Assembly (NCBI RefSeq): GCF_004682045.1
Contig: NZ_QUZT01000023.1
Span: 1-64,000, forward strand
Length of the DNA stretch: 64,000 nucleotides
Direction of reading: 5' to 3'
Source: Pseudomonas nabeulensis
Lineage (GTDB): Bacteria; Pseudomonadota; Gammaproteobacteria; Pseudomonadales; Pseudomonadaceae
Under the pieces are notes generated by a model. That model saw only the letters and a program-made list of their open reading frames with translations, did no database searches and was not told the DNA's origin. Within the stretch, counting starts at the first letter, position 1; every line of letters begins with the position of its first letter. Below are positions 50,929-61,099 of the stretch, piece after piece. The translations under genes were made by a program, and so were the position numbers.

Positions 50929-51012
50929 GTATGAGTTTGCATTCAGGTTTTTGAGGTGTCGGTCAGATTGCCATCGGGGTTAGAATCCCCGCCTAGTCCA
51001 GAGTAAGTACTT

Positions 51013-51879
51013 ATGTCCCAAGAGCTATCCGCCGAACAGATCCAACAGGCCCTGCAAGGCATCAGCGTACCGCCCCAACCGCAGATCATGGTGGATCTGC
51101 AGATGGAGCAATACATGCCCGACCCGGACCTGGAAGTGATCGCGCGGTTGATCTCCCAGGACCCAGGCCTGTCCGGCGCTTTGCTCAAGATCGTCAACTC
51201 GCCGTATTACGGGCTGAGCAACAAGATCGCCTCGATCCAGCGCGCGGTGAACCTGTTGGGCAGCCGTTCGATCATCAACCTGATCAACGCGCAGTCGATC
51301 AAGGGCGAGATGAGCGATGACACCATCGTCACCCTCAACCGTTTCTGGGACACCGCCCAGGACGTGGCCATGACCTGCCTCACCCTGGCCAAGCGCACCG
51401 GCTCCCAAGCGGTGGACGAAGCCTACGCATTGGGCCTGTTCCACGATTGTGGCGTGCCATTGATGCTCAAGCGCTTCCCCAATTACATGTCCGTGCTGGA
51501 AGAGGCTTACGCCAATGCCGGCACGGACTGCCGCGTGGTCGACACCGAGAACAATGCGTTCAACACCAACCATGCGGTGGTCGGCTACTACACGGCCAAG
51601 TCGTGGCGCCTGCCGGAGCATGTGACCGACGCCATTGCCAACCACCACAACGCCCTGGCGATTTTCAGCGATGAGTCGTCACGCAACCCGCAGCTTAAAA
51701 ACCTGCTGGCGATCCTGAAAATGGCCGAGCACATTTGCTCGTCCTACCGCGTGCTGGGCAACCAGGCGGTGGACCATGAGTGGAATGCCATTGGTGCCAT
51801 GGTGCTGGACTACGTGGGCCTGTCGGAATACGACTTCGAAAGCATGAAGCTGTCGATCCGCGAGCTGGGCGCCCACTGA
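51013..51879 (+). CDS. HDOD domain-containing signalling protein
   Basis: 288 residues. The HDOD domain covers about residues 20-215: PQIMVDLQMEQYMPDPDLEV, ISQDPGLSGALLKIVNSPYYG, ASIQRAVNLLGSRSIINLIN, ALGLFHDCGVPLMLKRFPNY and VVGYYTAKSWRLPEHVTDAI. The metal-binding residues of true HD phosphohydrolases are only partly present (FHDCG), as usual for HDOD proteins, which act in signalling without known catalysis. It starts 21 bp before mutM and is probably co-transcribed. Confidence 0.88.
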   Translation: MSQELSAEQIQQALQGISVPPQPQIMVDLQMEQYMPDPDLEVIARLISQDPGLSGALLKIVNSPYYGLSNKIASIQRAVNLLGSRSIINLINAQSIKGEMSDDTIVTLNRFWDTAQDVAMTCLTLAKRTGSQAVDEAYALGLFHDCGVPLMLKRFPNYMSVLEEAYANAGTDCRVVDTENNAFNTNHAVVGYYTAKSWRLPEHVTDAIANHHNALAIFSDESSRNPQLKNLLAILKMAEHICSSYRVLGNQAVDHEWNAIGAMVLDYVGLSEYDFESMKLSIRELGAH

Positions 51880-51900
51880 CCCTTCTTTATAGAGGTACGC

Positions 51901-52713
51901 ATGCCCGAGTTACCCGAAGTCGAAACCACCCGCCGCGGAATCGCGCCACACCTGGAAGGCCAGCGCGTCAGCCGTGTGGTGGTGCGCGAGCGGCGCTTGC
52001 GCTGGCCGATCCCGGAAGATTTGGATGTGCGCCTGTCCGGGCAGCGCATCGTGCTGGTGGAGCGGCGCGCCAAGTACCTGCTGATCAATGCCGAAGTGGG
52101 CACCTTGATCAGCCACTTGGGCATGTCGGGCAATCTGCGGCTGGTTGAGGTCGGCATGCCGGCAGCCAAGCATGAGCATGTGGATATCGAGTTGGAATCG
52201 GGTTTGGCCTTGCGCTACACCGACCCGCGTCGTTTCGGCGCGATGCTCTGGAGCCAGGACCCGCACAATCATGAACTGCTGATTCGCCTGGGGCCGGAGC
52301 CGTTGACCGACCTGTTTGATGGCGAGCGTCTGTTCCAACTGTCCCGTGGCCGTTCGATGGCGGTGAAGCCGTTCATCATGGACAACGCGGTGGTGGTGGG
52401 GGTGGGCAATATCTATGCGACGGAAGCGCTGTTTGCGGCGGGGATCGATCCGCGTCGTGAGGCCGGTGGTATTTCCCGGGCGCGGTATTTGAAGCTGGCG
52501 ATTGAGATCAAGCGTGTGCTCGCCGCCGCTATTGAGCGCGGCGGCACGACGTTGCGGGACTTTATCGGTGGAGATGGGCAGCCGGGGTATTTCCAGCAGG
52601 AACTGTTTGTCTATGGCCGGGGCGGCGAGGCGTGCAAGGTGTGCGGGACTGAGCTGCGCAATGTGGTGCTGGGGCAGCGAGCGAGTGTGTTTTGTCCCAA
52701 GTGCCAGAGCTGA
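51901..52713 (+). CDS. mutM: Formamidopyrimidine-DNA glycosylase
   Basis: 270 residues. It removes 8-oxoguanine and ring-opened purines from DNA. The N-terminus [13 protein letters not shown] carries the catalytic proline and glutamate; [20 protein letters not shown] and [20 protein letters not shown] are family blocks; the C-terminal zinc finger is [20 protein letters not shown] then CPKC. AGAGGTACGC precedes the ATG. Confidence 0.97.
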   Translation: MPELPEVETTRRGIAPHLEGQRVSRVVVRERRLRWPIPEDLDVRLSGQRIVLVERRAKYLLINAEVGTLISHLGMSGNLRLVEVGMPAAKHEHVDIELESGLALRYTDPRRFGAMLWSQDPHNHELLIRLGPEPLTDLFDGERLFQLSRGRSMAVKPFIMDNAVVVGVGNIYATEALFAAGIDPRREAGGISRARYLKLAIEIKRVLAAAIERGGTTLRDFIGGDGQPGYFQQELFVYGRGGEACKVCGTELRNVVLGQRASVFCPKCQS

Positions 52714-52737
52714 TTGCTGTGTGATGGCTGACATAGC

Positions 52738-52759
52738 CATCGGGGGCTTGCCCCCGATG
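52738..52759. terminator. Minimal REP-like palindrome between mutM and fdx
   Basis: CATCGGGGGC and GCCCCCGATG are 10-base perfect arms around TT, the centre of a group I REP without its outer part. It is the only structure in the 51-bp gap between two convergent genes. Confidence 0.7.
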
Positions 52760-52764
52760 AGGCC

Positions 52765-53780
<1,016 letters not shown>

Positions 53781-53824
53781 TTATGCAGAAGAAAGCACTA
53801 TAGACATCGCGAATACCGCGTTTT

Positions 53825-55420
53825 TCACGCTGTTCTCAGACGTTCGGCCAAAGCTGTCGCCAGTTGGGCGGTCAATCCATACACCGACAATTGAGGGTTA
53901 GCCCCAATGCTGGTGGGGAATAACGACCCATCGTGGATCGACAGGTTGCGCAATTGGTGGTGGCGGCCGAGGCTGTCGGCCACAGCGTTTTTCGGGTCTT
54001 CACCCATCGCACAACCGCCCATCACATGGGCGCTGCCCAGGCACGTACGGTGCAACTCCAGGTTGAGGCCTTCGATCATCGTGCGGGCTTCGCCGAGGGT
54101 TTTCACATAACGCGCATCGTGGTGCAGCGGCTTGACCGACTTGGCGCCCGCCGCGAACTGGATCTCGGCCATGCTGTGGAATGCACGGCGCAGGCCGTCC
54201 CAGGCGTAGTCCGACACCTGGTAGTCGAGCACTGGCGTGCCGTCGCCGCGCAAATCCACCGTGCCGCCGGGGCTGTCAGGGTGGAAGCCGTCTCGCAGCA
54301 GGGCGAGCATGGCGTGGGTGTTGGGCAGTTGGCTCATGTCCAGGGCGTTCTGCTCGCCGTAGCCACCCAGCAGGGTGCTGGCCAGCGCCGGGTGTAGGGG
54401 CGGGGCTTCGAGCTTGTACGACATTTTACCGGTGGTGCCGTCCTGCCATTGGAAGTGATCGGAGTAGATCGACTGCGGCGCGCCGTAGAACGGATTGATC
54501 ACCTCGTCGAACAACCCCGCCGAGAAGTTCACCAGGTGCAAGAAGGTGCGCTTGCCCACCCGCGAGTGCGGGTCCGGAGCGTCTGAGCGCATCAGCAACG
54601 CCGGGCTGTTGATGCCGCCGCCGGAGAGTACGTAGTGTTTGGCTTTCACCGTGATCTTGCGGCCAGTCGGCGCCACGCAGAGCGCGTCCATGGCCACGCA
54701 TTCCAGGCTGCTGATGGTGTCGCCGCTGTATTTCAAGCGCTCGGCGCGGGCCAGGTACAGCAACTCGCCGCCCTTTTCCAGGGTGGACGGAATAGTCGTC
54801 ACCAACATCGACTGCTTGGCATTGACCGGGCAACCCATGCCGCAATAACCGAGGTTGAAGCAACCGCGCACGTTGCGTGGAATCACGTGCCAGCTGTAGC
54901 CGAGTTTTTCGCAGCCCTTGCGGATCACGTCGTTATTGGGGTTGGGCGGCATGGCCCAGGGCGCGATGCCCAGGCGCTGTTCCATCTTTTCGAACCAAGG
55001 CGCCATTTCTGCGCTGCTGTGGCCCTTCACCGCATATTCGCTGGCCCAGTGGGAAAGGGTGGCGTCGGGTGTGCGAAAGCTGGAAGTCCAGTTGATCAAG
55101 GTCGTGCCGCCCACAGCCCGACCTTGCAGGATGGTGATCGCGCCGTCCTTGCTCATGCGCCCAATGCCTTCCTGATACAGGCTGGTGTAGGCCTCGTCTT
55201 CCAGCAGTTTGAAATCGCTGCTGGTCTTGAGCGGGCCTTCTTCGATCAGCAGCACTTTGTAGCCGGCGGCGCTGAGGATCTCGGCCGTGGTGCCGCCACC
55301 GGCACCGCTGCCAATGATCGCGACGTCGGCTTCGAGGGTCAGGTCGCTGTCGAGGGCGGCGCCATTGTGGGTCTTCCAGCCACGGGCCAGGCCGTCGCGG
55401 AATAGGTCGGGTACGGGCAT
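53825..55420 (-). CDS. GMC-family FAD oxidoreductase
   Basis: 531 residues. The FAD-binding motif is VAIIGSGAGGGTTAEIL (about 33-50), with GRAVGGTTLINWTSSFRTPD, a cysteine-rich GCFNLGYCGMGCPVNAKQSM, and the GMC C-terminal domain ending in CLGSAHVMGGCAMGEDP and SIHDGSLFPTSIGANP. It oxidises an alcohol or polyol. It has no signal peptide of its own. The next gene upstream on this strand encodes a small Tat-lipoprotein of the type that carries such large subunits to the periplasm, so a complex is likely. The substrate is unknown. Confidence 0.85.
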   Translation of the reverse strand: MPVPDLFRDGLARGWKTHNGAALDSDLTLEADVAIIGSGAGGGTTAEILSAAGYKVLLIEEGPLKTSSDFKLLEDEAYTSLYQEGIGRMSKDGAITILQGRAVGGTTLINWTSSFRTPDATLSHWASEYAVKGHSSAEMAPWFEKMEQRLGIAPWAMPPNPNNDVIRKGCEKLGYSWHVIPRNVRGCFNLGYCGMGCPVNAKQSMLVTTIPSTLEKGGELLYLARAERLKYSGDTISSLECVAMDALCVAPTGRKITVKAKHYVLSGGGINSPALLMRSDAPDPHSRVGKRTFLHLVNFSAGLFDEVINPFYGAPQSIYSDHFQWQDGTTGKMSYKLEAPPLHPALASTLLGGYGEQNALDMSQLPNTHAMLALLRDGFHPDSPGGTVDLRGDGTPVLDYQVSDYAWDGLRRAFHSMAEIQFAAGAKSVKPLHHDARYVKTLGEARTMIEGLNLELHRTCLGSAHVMGGCAMGEDPKNAVADSLGRHHQLRNLSIHDGSLFPTSIGANPQLSVYGLTAQLATALAERLRTA

Positions 55421-55496
55421 AGGTGTGCACTCTTGTTTTTATACGAAGTTGAGTTCAGAAAAACACTGCAAATCCCCTGTGGGAGGGTTATCAATC

Positions 55497-56042
55497 TCAG
55501 ATCTTTGGCGGGCCCGGATAGCCGCAATGCGCCCACGATGCCGGCTGGAAGTACCACGCCATGATCACCAACTTGAGCAATGAGCCCTGGCCCATGCGCA
55601 GCAGGTTCAGGTAGCTGTTTTCCCAGCGGTGCAGGAAGTTGCGGATCTGTTCGGTACTGGCGTTTTCCCAACTCCCCCAAATCCCCGTCAGCGGACCACG
55701 GGTGATGCCCATCCCCAGCACGTCGAATAACTGCTGGGTGAGCTTGAACATCTCCGGCGACAAGCGCTGCAGGCTGAAATCGAGTTTTTTAAGCGTGTCT
55801 TCGATCCCGCTGGCCACTTCCTGGGCGCTGGCCACGCCCTCCAGCAACACCGGGATGACTGCGCGCAGGAACGGCAAATCACTGCTGCGCAACATCGCAA
55901 AGCCACTGGCCGGCGTACTGCTGGAACAACCGCTGAGGCTGGCGCCGAGCCCGGCGGTGGCCAGGAAGGCGCTGGCGCACAGGCCGATTTTCAAGACGCC
56001 GCGCCGTGACAGCGCGGGTGTATCAGTGAGGCTAGGGTTCAT
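55497..56042 (-). CDS. Tat-exported lipoprotein, small subunit type for a GMC dehydrogenase
   Basis: 181 residues. The N-terminus has a twin-arginine signal (LSRRGVLKIGL) and a lipobox-like ASLSGC at about residues 33-38, so it is exported folded and probably lipidated. The mature part is helical with no obvious redox motif and resembles the small subunit of periplasmic gluconate or related dehydrogenases. It lies 76 bp upstream of the GMC gene and 28 bp downstream of the aldehyde dehydrogenase gene in one operon. Confidence 0.72.
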   Translation of the reverse strand: MNPSLTDTPALSRRGVLKIGLCASAFLATAGLGASLSGCSSSTPASGFAMLRSSDLPFLRAVIPVLLEGVASAQEVASGIEDTLKKLDFSLQRLSPEMFKLTQQLFDVLGMGITRGPLTGIWGSWENASTEQIRNFLHRWENSYLNLLRMGQGSLLKLVIMAWYFQPASWAHCGYPGPPKI

Positions 56043-56070
56043 TGTTATTGTTATCCCGTGGGTGGCGGTA

Positions 56071-57498
56071 TCAGCGAACGAACAGCTTTTGGATCAACTT
56101 CTGGATGGATTTCCCGTAGGGCGGGTAGATCAACTTCGCCGCGTTCAGGCGCTGCTTCACCAGCACACCCTTGGCTTTGCTGAACGTGAGGAAACCTTCA
56201 TGCCCGTGGTAGTGGCCCATGCCGGAGGGACCAATGCCGCCAAATGGCATGTCGTCCTGGGCCACATGCAACAGGGTGTCGTTCAGGCACACGCCGCCGG
56301 AGTGGGTTTCGTGGAGCACGCGGTTCTGTTCGCTCTTGTTGTAGCCGAAGTAGTACAGGGCCAGCGGACGAGGGCGCTGGTTGATGTAGGCGAAGGCCTG
56401 GTCGAGGCCGCGATAGGGCACGATGGGCAACACCGGGCCGAAGATTTCGTCCTGCATCACGGTCATTTCGTCGCTGACGTTCAGCAACAGGCTGTGGGCC
56501 ATACGCCGGGCCTGACCCTGGTCGTACAGCGGGATCAGGGTGGCGCCTTTGTCGGTGGCGTCCTTTACGTAGGCGTTGAGTCGGGCCAACTGTCGTTCGT
56601 TGATGATGGCGGTGTAGTCCGGGTTGTCGGCCAGAGTCGGATAAAACCCGCGCACGGCCTTGGTGTAGGCCTCGACGAAACCCTCAACACGATCCTCCGG
56701 CACCAGTACGTAATCCGGCGCGACGCAGGTTTGCCCGGCATTCAGCGCTTTGCCGAAGGCGATGCGTTCGGCGGCGTCCTTGAGCGGCACATCGGCGGAG
56801 ACGATGGCTGGCGACTTGCCGCCCAACTCCAGGGTCACTGGCGTGAGGTGTTCCGCCGCCGCCCGCATCACATGCTTGCCGATGCTGGTGGCGCCCGTGA
56901 ACAGCAGGTGATCGAAGCGCAATTTGGAAAACGCCATGCCCACTTCGGCCTCGCCGAGCACCACGCATACCAGGTCTTCGGGGAAAATTTTCGCCAGCAG
57001 CTTTTTCAGCAGTTCGCCGGTGGCCGGGGTGGATTCGCTGAGCTTGAGCATGACCCGATTACCGGCAGCCAGTGCGCCGACCAGCGGGCCGATGGCCAAG
57101 TACAGCGGGTAGTTCCACGGCACGATGACGCCCACCACGCCCAACGGCTGGTAGATGACCTTGGCTGACGCAGGTTGGAAGGCAAGGCCTACAGCGCGGC
57201 GGGAAGGTTTCATCCAGCCTTTGAGGTGTTTGCTGGCGTAGTGAATGCCATGCAGGCTGGGCATCAATTCGGCGAACAGGGTTTCGTCTGCGCTGCGGTG
57301 GCTGAAATCCTGGCTGATGGCGTTGATCAACGCCTGGCGTTCGTCGCTCAGCAGATCGCGCAAGGCCTTGAGCCATTGCTGGCGCTGGGCGGCCGGGGGC
57401 ATCGGGTTGGCCGCATAGGCGCGTTGTTGGGCGTCGAACAGGTGTTGGAGTTGATCCAGCGCCTGGGAATCTTGCAGGTAGGCAACGTTGGCAGACAT
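56071..57498 (-). CDS. Coniferyl-aldehyde-type aldehyde dehydrogenase
   Basis: 475 residues, NAD(P)-dependent ALDH superfamily. VIVPWNYPLYLAIGPLVGAL is the nucleotide-fold start, FTGATSIGKHVM the Rossmann glycine loop, LELGGKSPAIV holds the general-base Glu and NAGQTCVAPDYVLVP the catalytic Cys. The length and C-terminal motif SGMGHYHGHEGFLTFSKAK fit the coniferyl aldehyde dehydrogenase (CalB-like) group, which also acts on medium-chain and aromatic aldehydes. It is the first gene of the oxidation operon and is divergent from the TetR gene. Confidence 0.87.
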   Translation of the reverse strand: MSANVAYLQDSQALDQLQHLFDAQQRAYAANPMPPAAQRQQWLKALRDLLSDERQALINAISQDFSHRSADETLFAELMPSLHGIHYASKHLKGWMKPSRRAVGLAFQPASAKVIYQPLGVVGVIVPWNYPLYLAIGPLVGALAAGNRVMLKLSESTPATGELLKKLLAKIFPEDLVCVVLGEAEVGMAFSKLRFDHLLFTGATSIGKHVMRAAAEHLTPVTLELGGKSPAIVSADVPLKDAAERIAFGKALNAGQTCVAPDYVLVPEDRVEGFVEAYTKAVRGFYPTLADNPDYTAIINERQLARLNAYVKDATDKGATLIPLYDQGQARRMAHSLLLNVSDEMTVMQDEIFGPVLPIVPYRGLDQAFAYINQRPRPLALYYFGYNKSEQNRVLHETHSGGVCLNDTLLHVAQDDMPFGGIGPSGMGHYHGHEGFLTFSKAKGVLVKQRLNAAKLIYPPYGKSIQKLIQKLFVR

Positions 57499-57534
57499 GG
57501 CGCAGTTCCCGATTGTTATAGGTCTGCGTCGATT

Positions 57535-57554
57535 TTTAGAGTCATTGCTCTAAA
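57535..57554. promoter_or_regulatory. 20-bp palindrome in the ALDH / TetR divergent region, putative operator
   Basis: TTTAGAG TCATTG CTCTAAA has perfect 7-base arms around a 6-base centre, midway in a 147-bp intergenic region. Size and position suit a TetR-family dimer controlling both directions. Confidence 0.65.
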
Positions 57555-57645
57555 TTGTCAAATAACATTGCGGCAACATGCAGATTTATCCTGGCAAGGA
57601 TAGGCCGTAAGATGCCCCATCACGTGTATAGAAGCTGATTCCCTT

Positions 57646-58317
57646 ATGGCACCACGAGTAAAGACCAGCGAGCGCATTGTGCAAACCAGCCTGGAGCTTT
57701 TTAACCAGCAGGGCGAGCGCAGTGTGAGCACCAACCACATTGCCGCCCACATGGAAATTTCGCCGGGCAACCTGTACTACCACTTCCCCAACAAGCAGGC
57801 GATCATCGCCGTGCTGTTCCGCGAGTATGAAGCGCTGGTGGACAGCTTCCTGCGGCCGCCCCAGGGGCGCGCCGCTACCGTCCAAGACAAACGCTTCTAC
57901 CTGCAAGCCTTGCTGGCCGGCATGTGGCGCTACCGTTTTCTGCACCGCGATCTTGAACACCTGCTGGAGAGCGACCCGGAACTGGCCACTGGTTACCGGC
58001 GGTTTTCCCAGCGTTGCCTGACCCAAGGCAATGCTATCTACCAAGGGTTTGTCGATGCCGGCATTCTCAACATGGACCCGATCCAAACCGAAGCCCTGAC
58101 CCTCAACGCGTGGATCATCCTCACGTCCTGGGTACGGTTTTTGTGCACCACCAATGAAAATTCCGAGCGCTTGAGCGCCGAAGCGATCAAACGCGGCGTT
58201 TACCAAGTGCTGGTGCTGGAGGCGGGGTTTGTCACGCCCCAGGCCAAGGAAGCGGTGGACGCGTTGTTCAAAGAGTTTTACGTGCCCTTGAATCAGGCAC
58301 TGGAAGAAGTGAAGTAG
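57646..58317 (+). CDS. TetR/AcrR-family transcriptional regulator
   Basis: 223 residues. The N-terminal helix-turn-helix is TSERIVQTSLELFNQQGERS then VSTNHIAAHMEISPGNLYYH, followed by FPNKQAIIAVLF. The C-terminal ligand domain is helical and shows no known signature. It is divergent from the coniferyl-aldehyde-type dehydrogenase operon with a 20-bp palindrome between, so it probably represses that operon until an aldehyde or alcohol binds. Target and ligand are inferred only. Confidence 0.88.
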   Translation: MAPRVKTSERIVQTSLELFNQQGERSVSTNHIAAHMEISPGNLYYHFPNKQAIIAVLFREYEALVDSFLRPPQGRAATVQDKRFYLQALLAGMWRYRFLHRDLEHLLESDPELATGYRRFSQRCLTQGNAIYQGFVDAGILNMDPIQTEALTLNAWIILTSWVRFLCTTNENSERLSAEAIKRGVYQVLVLEAGFVTPQAKEAVDALFKEFYVPLNQALEEVK

Positions 58318-58350
58318 GACCTTTCCCGAATCTGTCTGCAGGAGTCCGTC

Positions 58351-59205
58351 ATGCCGCTTGCCCAACTGATCAGCCCCCAGCAACTGGCCGAGCGCCAGAA
58401 GTCGCCGGGGCTGGTGATCCTGGATTGCCGTTTTGCCTTGGAAGACCCGGACTACGGGCGTTGCAGCTATGCCGAAGGGCATATTGAAGGCGCGCAGTAT
58501 GCTGACCTTGAGCGCCACCTCAGTGGACCGGTGACCAAGGGTGTGACCGGTCGCCATCCTTTGCCGGCAGCAGACACCTTGGTTCGACAGCTGCGCGCTT
58601 GGGGTATCAACGCCGACACCGACGTGGTGCTGTATGACGACGGTCCCGGCGCATTTGCTGCGCGGGCGTGGTGGTTGCTGGCTTGGCTGGGCAAGCGCGA
58701 TGGGGTGTTTATCCTCGATGGCGGCCTCAAGGCCTGGCACAGCGCCGGTTTCCCGTTGAGCCTGGATTCGCCTCTGATCGAGGCGGGTACGTTTGATGGC
58801 GTACCGGATAATCACTTGCTGCTTGATGCCGAACACCTGCAAAAACGCCTGGGCCAACCCGGCCTGACCCTGATCGATGCCCGCGCGCAGCCGCGTTTTC
58901 GGGGCGAAGTGGAGCCTATCGACCCGGTTGCCGGGCATATTCCTGGGGCGCAGTGTGCAGCGTTCAATGAAAACCTGGGCAGTGACGGGCGTTTCCTCCC
59001 GGCTGAACAACTCAAGCAACGCTTTGCTGCCCAACTGCAAGGTCGCTCACCGGATGAGTTGGTGGCGTATTGTGGGTCGGGGGTGACGGCGTGTCATAAC
59101 CTGTTTGCCCTGAGCTTGGCGGGTTACCCGTTGGGCAAGTTGTATGCGGGGTCTTGGAGTGAGTGGATTACGGATCCGCAGCGGGAAGTTGCCACGGGTG
59201 ACTGA
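58351..59205 (+). CDS. Sulfurtransferase, 3-mercaptopyruvate type (two rhodanese domains)
   Basis: 284 residues with two rhodanese folds. The catalytic loop is YCGSGVTACHN with Cys241; CGSGVTA favours 3-mercaptopyruvate over thiosulfate as donor, though many bacterial members take both. The first domain lacks the cysteine (LYDDGPGAFAARAWW). HIPGAQCAAFNENL precedes the second domain. It starts 34 bp after the TetR gene with GCAGGAGTCCGTC upstream; co-transcription is possible. Confidence 0.88.
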   Translation: MPLAQLISPQQLAERQKSPGLVILDCRFALEDPDYGRCSYAEGHIEGAQYADLERHLSGPVTKGVTGRHPLPAADTLVRQLRAWGINADTDVVLYDDGPGAFAARAWWLLAWLGKRDGVFILDGGLKAWHSAGFPLSLDSPLIEAGTFDGVPDNHLLLDAEHLQKRLGQPGLTLIDARAQPRFRGEVEPIDPVAGHIPGAQCAAFNENLGSDGRFLPAEQLKQRFAAQLQGRSPDELVAYCGSGVTACHNLFALSLAGYPLGKLYAGSWSEWITDPQREVATGD

Positions 59206-59231
59206 CGTCTCAAAGTGCGAACCCAATCAAA

Positions 59232-59320
59232 TGTGGGAGGGGGCTTGCCCCCGATTGCAGTGTGTCAGCTACAGATAAGCTGGCTGATCCACCGCTATCG
59301 GGGGCAAGCCCCCTCCCACA
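59232..59320. repeat. REPIN, group I
   Basis: Standard facing arms with a GCAGTGTGTCAGCTA spacer. It lies between the convergent sulfurtransferase and YheT-type hydrolase genes. Confidence 0.9.
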
Positions 59321-59323
59321 GTT

Positions 59324-60319
59324 TTAACCCAGTTGTGCCAGTAGCCATTGGGGGATGCGGCGTTCCAGGTAGTAACTTGGGCGTTTAAGTGAACCGTCTA
59401 CAAACCCCACATGCCCACCTTTCGCCAGCAACTCAAACTCCGTGCAGTCCGATAGCTCAGTGGCCTCAGGCAGACTATGGGCAAACACAAACGGATCATC
59501 CGCCGCCTGGATGATCAGCGTCGGCGTTCGAATTTCACCCAGGTAATACCGGCTCGACGCGCGACGGTAATAGTCCTCGGCGCTGAGAAAACCATGCAAC
59601 GGCGCGGTCACCCGCCCATCAAAGTCCCAGAAGGTGCGCATTTTTTTCAACGGGCCCAGTGCTTCCAGGGTTTTTAGCCCTTCTGCCTGGCCGTCCTTCA
59701 AGAAACGGCTCTGTTTGACACGGATATACGCCAGCATCTCGCGCATAAAGTGCTTCTGATACACCCGTGAAAATCCCAGCCCGATGCGGTCTGCACATTG
59801 GTCCAGGCGAAAGGGCACCGACACCGCCGCTGCACCCTGTAACCCAGACGCTTCGCCGGTTTCACCCAGATGCTTGAGCAGCACATTGCCCCCCAGCGAA
59901 TACCCCACCGCGTACAGTGGCGCCAACGGCCGCTTGGCACGCAAGTGGGCAATCGCTGCCGCCAGGTCTTCGCTGGCGCCTGAGTGGTAACTGCGGGCCA
60001 ACAGATTCGGTTCGCCCGAGCAACCGCGCCAGTTCAGCGCCGCGCTGGCCCAGCCTTGGCTGGCGAGGGCTTTTTGCAAGCCCGCTACATACGGCGAATT
60101 GGAGGAACCGGTCAGCCCGTGCAACACCAGCACCAGCGGCGCTTGCGCGTCGTGGGGGCCATGCCAATCGAGGTCGAGGAAGTCGCCGTCGTCCAGCCAC
60201 AGGCGTTCGCGTTGGCGTTCGATATGGGTAGTGGGGCGCAACAGCGGTCCCCATAGCGTTTGCAGGTGGGGGTTGCCGAGGCCGAAGGCGGGGGTGAACA
60301 GATTTGAAGAGGGGATCAT
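59324..60319 (-). CDS. YheT-type alpha/beta hydrolase
   Basis: 331 residues from the ATG at 60319 (GAAGAGGGG upstream); the longer frame reads a REPIN. The N-terminal PAFGLGNPHLQTLWGPLLRP is the YheT hallmark. Catalytic parts are LVLHGLTGSSNSPYV (oxyanion), VGYSLGGNVLLKHLGE (nucleophile Ser), IIQAADDPFV (Asp) and KGGHVGFVDG (His). The family is conserved but its substrate is unknown. Cytoplasmic. Confidence 0.9.
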   Translation of the reverse strand: MIPSSNLFTPAFGLGNPHLQTLWGPLLRPTTHIERQRERLWLDDGDFLDLDWHGPHDAQAPLVLVLHGLTGSSNSPYVAGLQKALASQGWASAALNWRGCSGEPNLLARSYHSGASEDLAAAIAHLRAKRPLAPLYAVGYSLGGNVLLKHLGETGEASGLQGAAAVSVPFRLDQCADRIGLGFSRVYQKHFMREMLAYIRVKQSRFLKDGQAEGLKTLEALGPLKKMRTFWDFDGRVTAPLHGFLSAEDYYRRASSRYYLGEIRTPTLIIQAADDPFVFAHSLPEATELSDCTEFELLAKGGHVGFVDGSLKRPSYYLERRIPQWLLAQLG

Positions 60320-60346
60320 GAAATTCTCGGTAGCAAGCCAACTCAA

Positions 60347-60478
60347 TGTGGCGAGGGAGCTTGCTCCCGCTGGGCTGCGCAGCAGCCCCATCAAGAACAC
60401 CGCATGTATTCAGTCAGAACACTGTTGCCGGTTTTGGGGCTGCTTCGCACCCCAGCGGGAGCAAGCTCCCTCGCCACA
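60347..60478. repeat. REPIN, group III
   Basis: Arms TGTGGCGAGGGAGCTTGCTC and inverse with a longer spacer than the other group III elements, containing GGGGCTGC and its inverse. It lies between rsmD and the YheT-type gene, both on the minus strand. Confidence 0.9.
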
Positions 60479-60481
60479 GGG

Positions 60482-61099
60482 TCAGGCGGCGCTTTCGACC
60501 GAGCGTTGCCACAACGCGTAATACACCCGCCCGGACTTCTGTTCCCGGTGCAGGCGCCAGCCAGCCGGCAAGCCCAGTGTGGACGGTGCGGCCTCGCTTT
60601 CAGTGTAGATCCACGAGTCCGGCGCCAGCCATTGGCGTTCTTCCAGCAGGGCGCACACGCTTGGCAGCAGGTTCTGGTTGAACGGCGGGTCGAGGAACAC
60701 CACGTCGAACTCGCTGGCCGGCTGGGTTTCCAGGTAGCGCAGGGCATCGGCGGTTTGCACTTGGCCGTTGGTGCAGCGCAAGGTCCCCAGGTGTTCTTTC
60801 AGGCTGGAGACGGCCACGTTGCTCGCGTCCAGCGCCTGGGCCTGGGCGGCCCCACGGGACAGCGCTTCCAGGAACAGCGCGCCACTGCCCGCGAACGGGT
60901 CCAGTACCTTGGCGCCCGCGATGTACGGCGCGAGCCAGTTGAACAGGGTTTCACGCACACGGTCCGGCGTCGGGCGCAGGCCCACCACGTCGGGGAAGCT
61001 CAGCTTGCGGCTGCGCCATTCGCCGCCAATGATGCGCAGCTGGCCCACACCGTTATGCACGTTGTGGACAGGTTTTTTTGGGCGAGATGAACTGGCCAT
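60482..61099 (-). CDS. rsmD: 16S rRNA (guanine-966-N2)-methyltransferase
   Basis: 205 residues. It methylates G966 of 16S rRNA. Family blocks are LRIIGGEWRSRKLSFPDVVG, LRPTPDRVRETLFNWL, the SAM loop VLDPFAGSGALFLEALSRGA, and FDVVFLDPPF with the catalytic DPPF. Its ATG overlaps the stop of the upstream M16 gene by one base (TAATG), so it is translationally coupled. In many bacteria this gene sits next to ftsY, which would lie beyond the window end. Confidence 0.95.
   Translation of the reverse strand: MASSSRPKKPVHNVHNGVGQLRIIGGEWRSRKLSFPDVVGLRPTPDRVRETLFNWLAPYIAGAKVLDPFAGSGALFLEALSRGAAQAQALDASNVAVSSLKEHLGTLRCTNGQVQTADALRYLETQPASEFDVVFLDPPFNQNLLPSVCALLEERQWLAPDSWIYTESEAAPSTLGLPAGWRLHREQKSGRVYYALWQRSVESAA

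Noticed and set aside
50751..50942. N-terminal extension of rlmI in frame
   Set aside because: The extra 64 codons translate a group III REPIN (reading ARELAPAG and similar); the same false extension occurs before fdx and the YheT-type gene.
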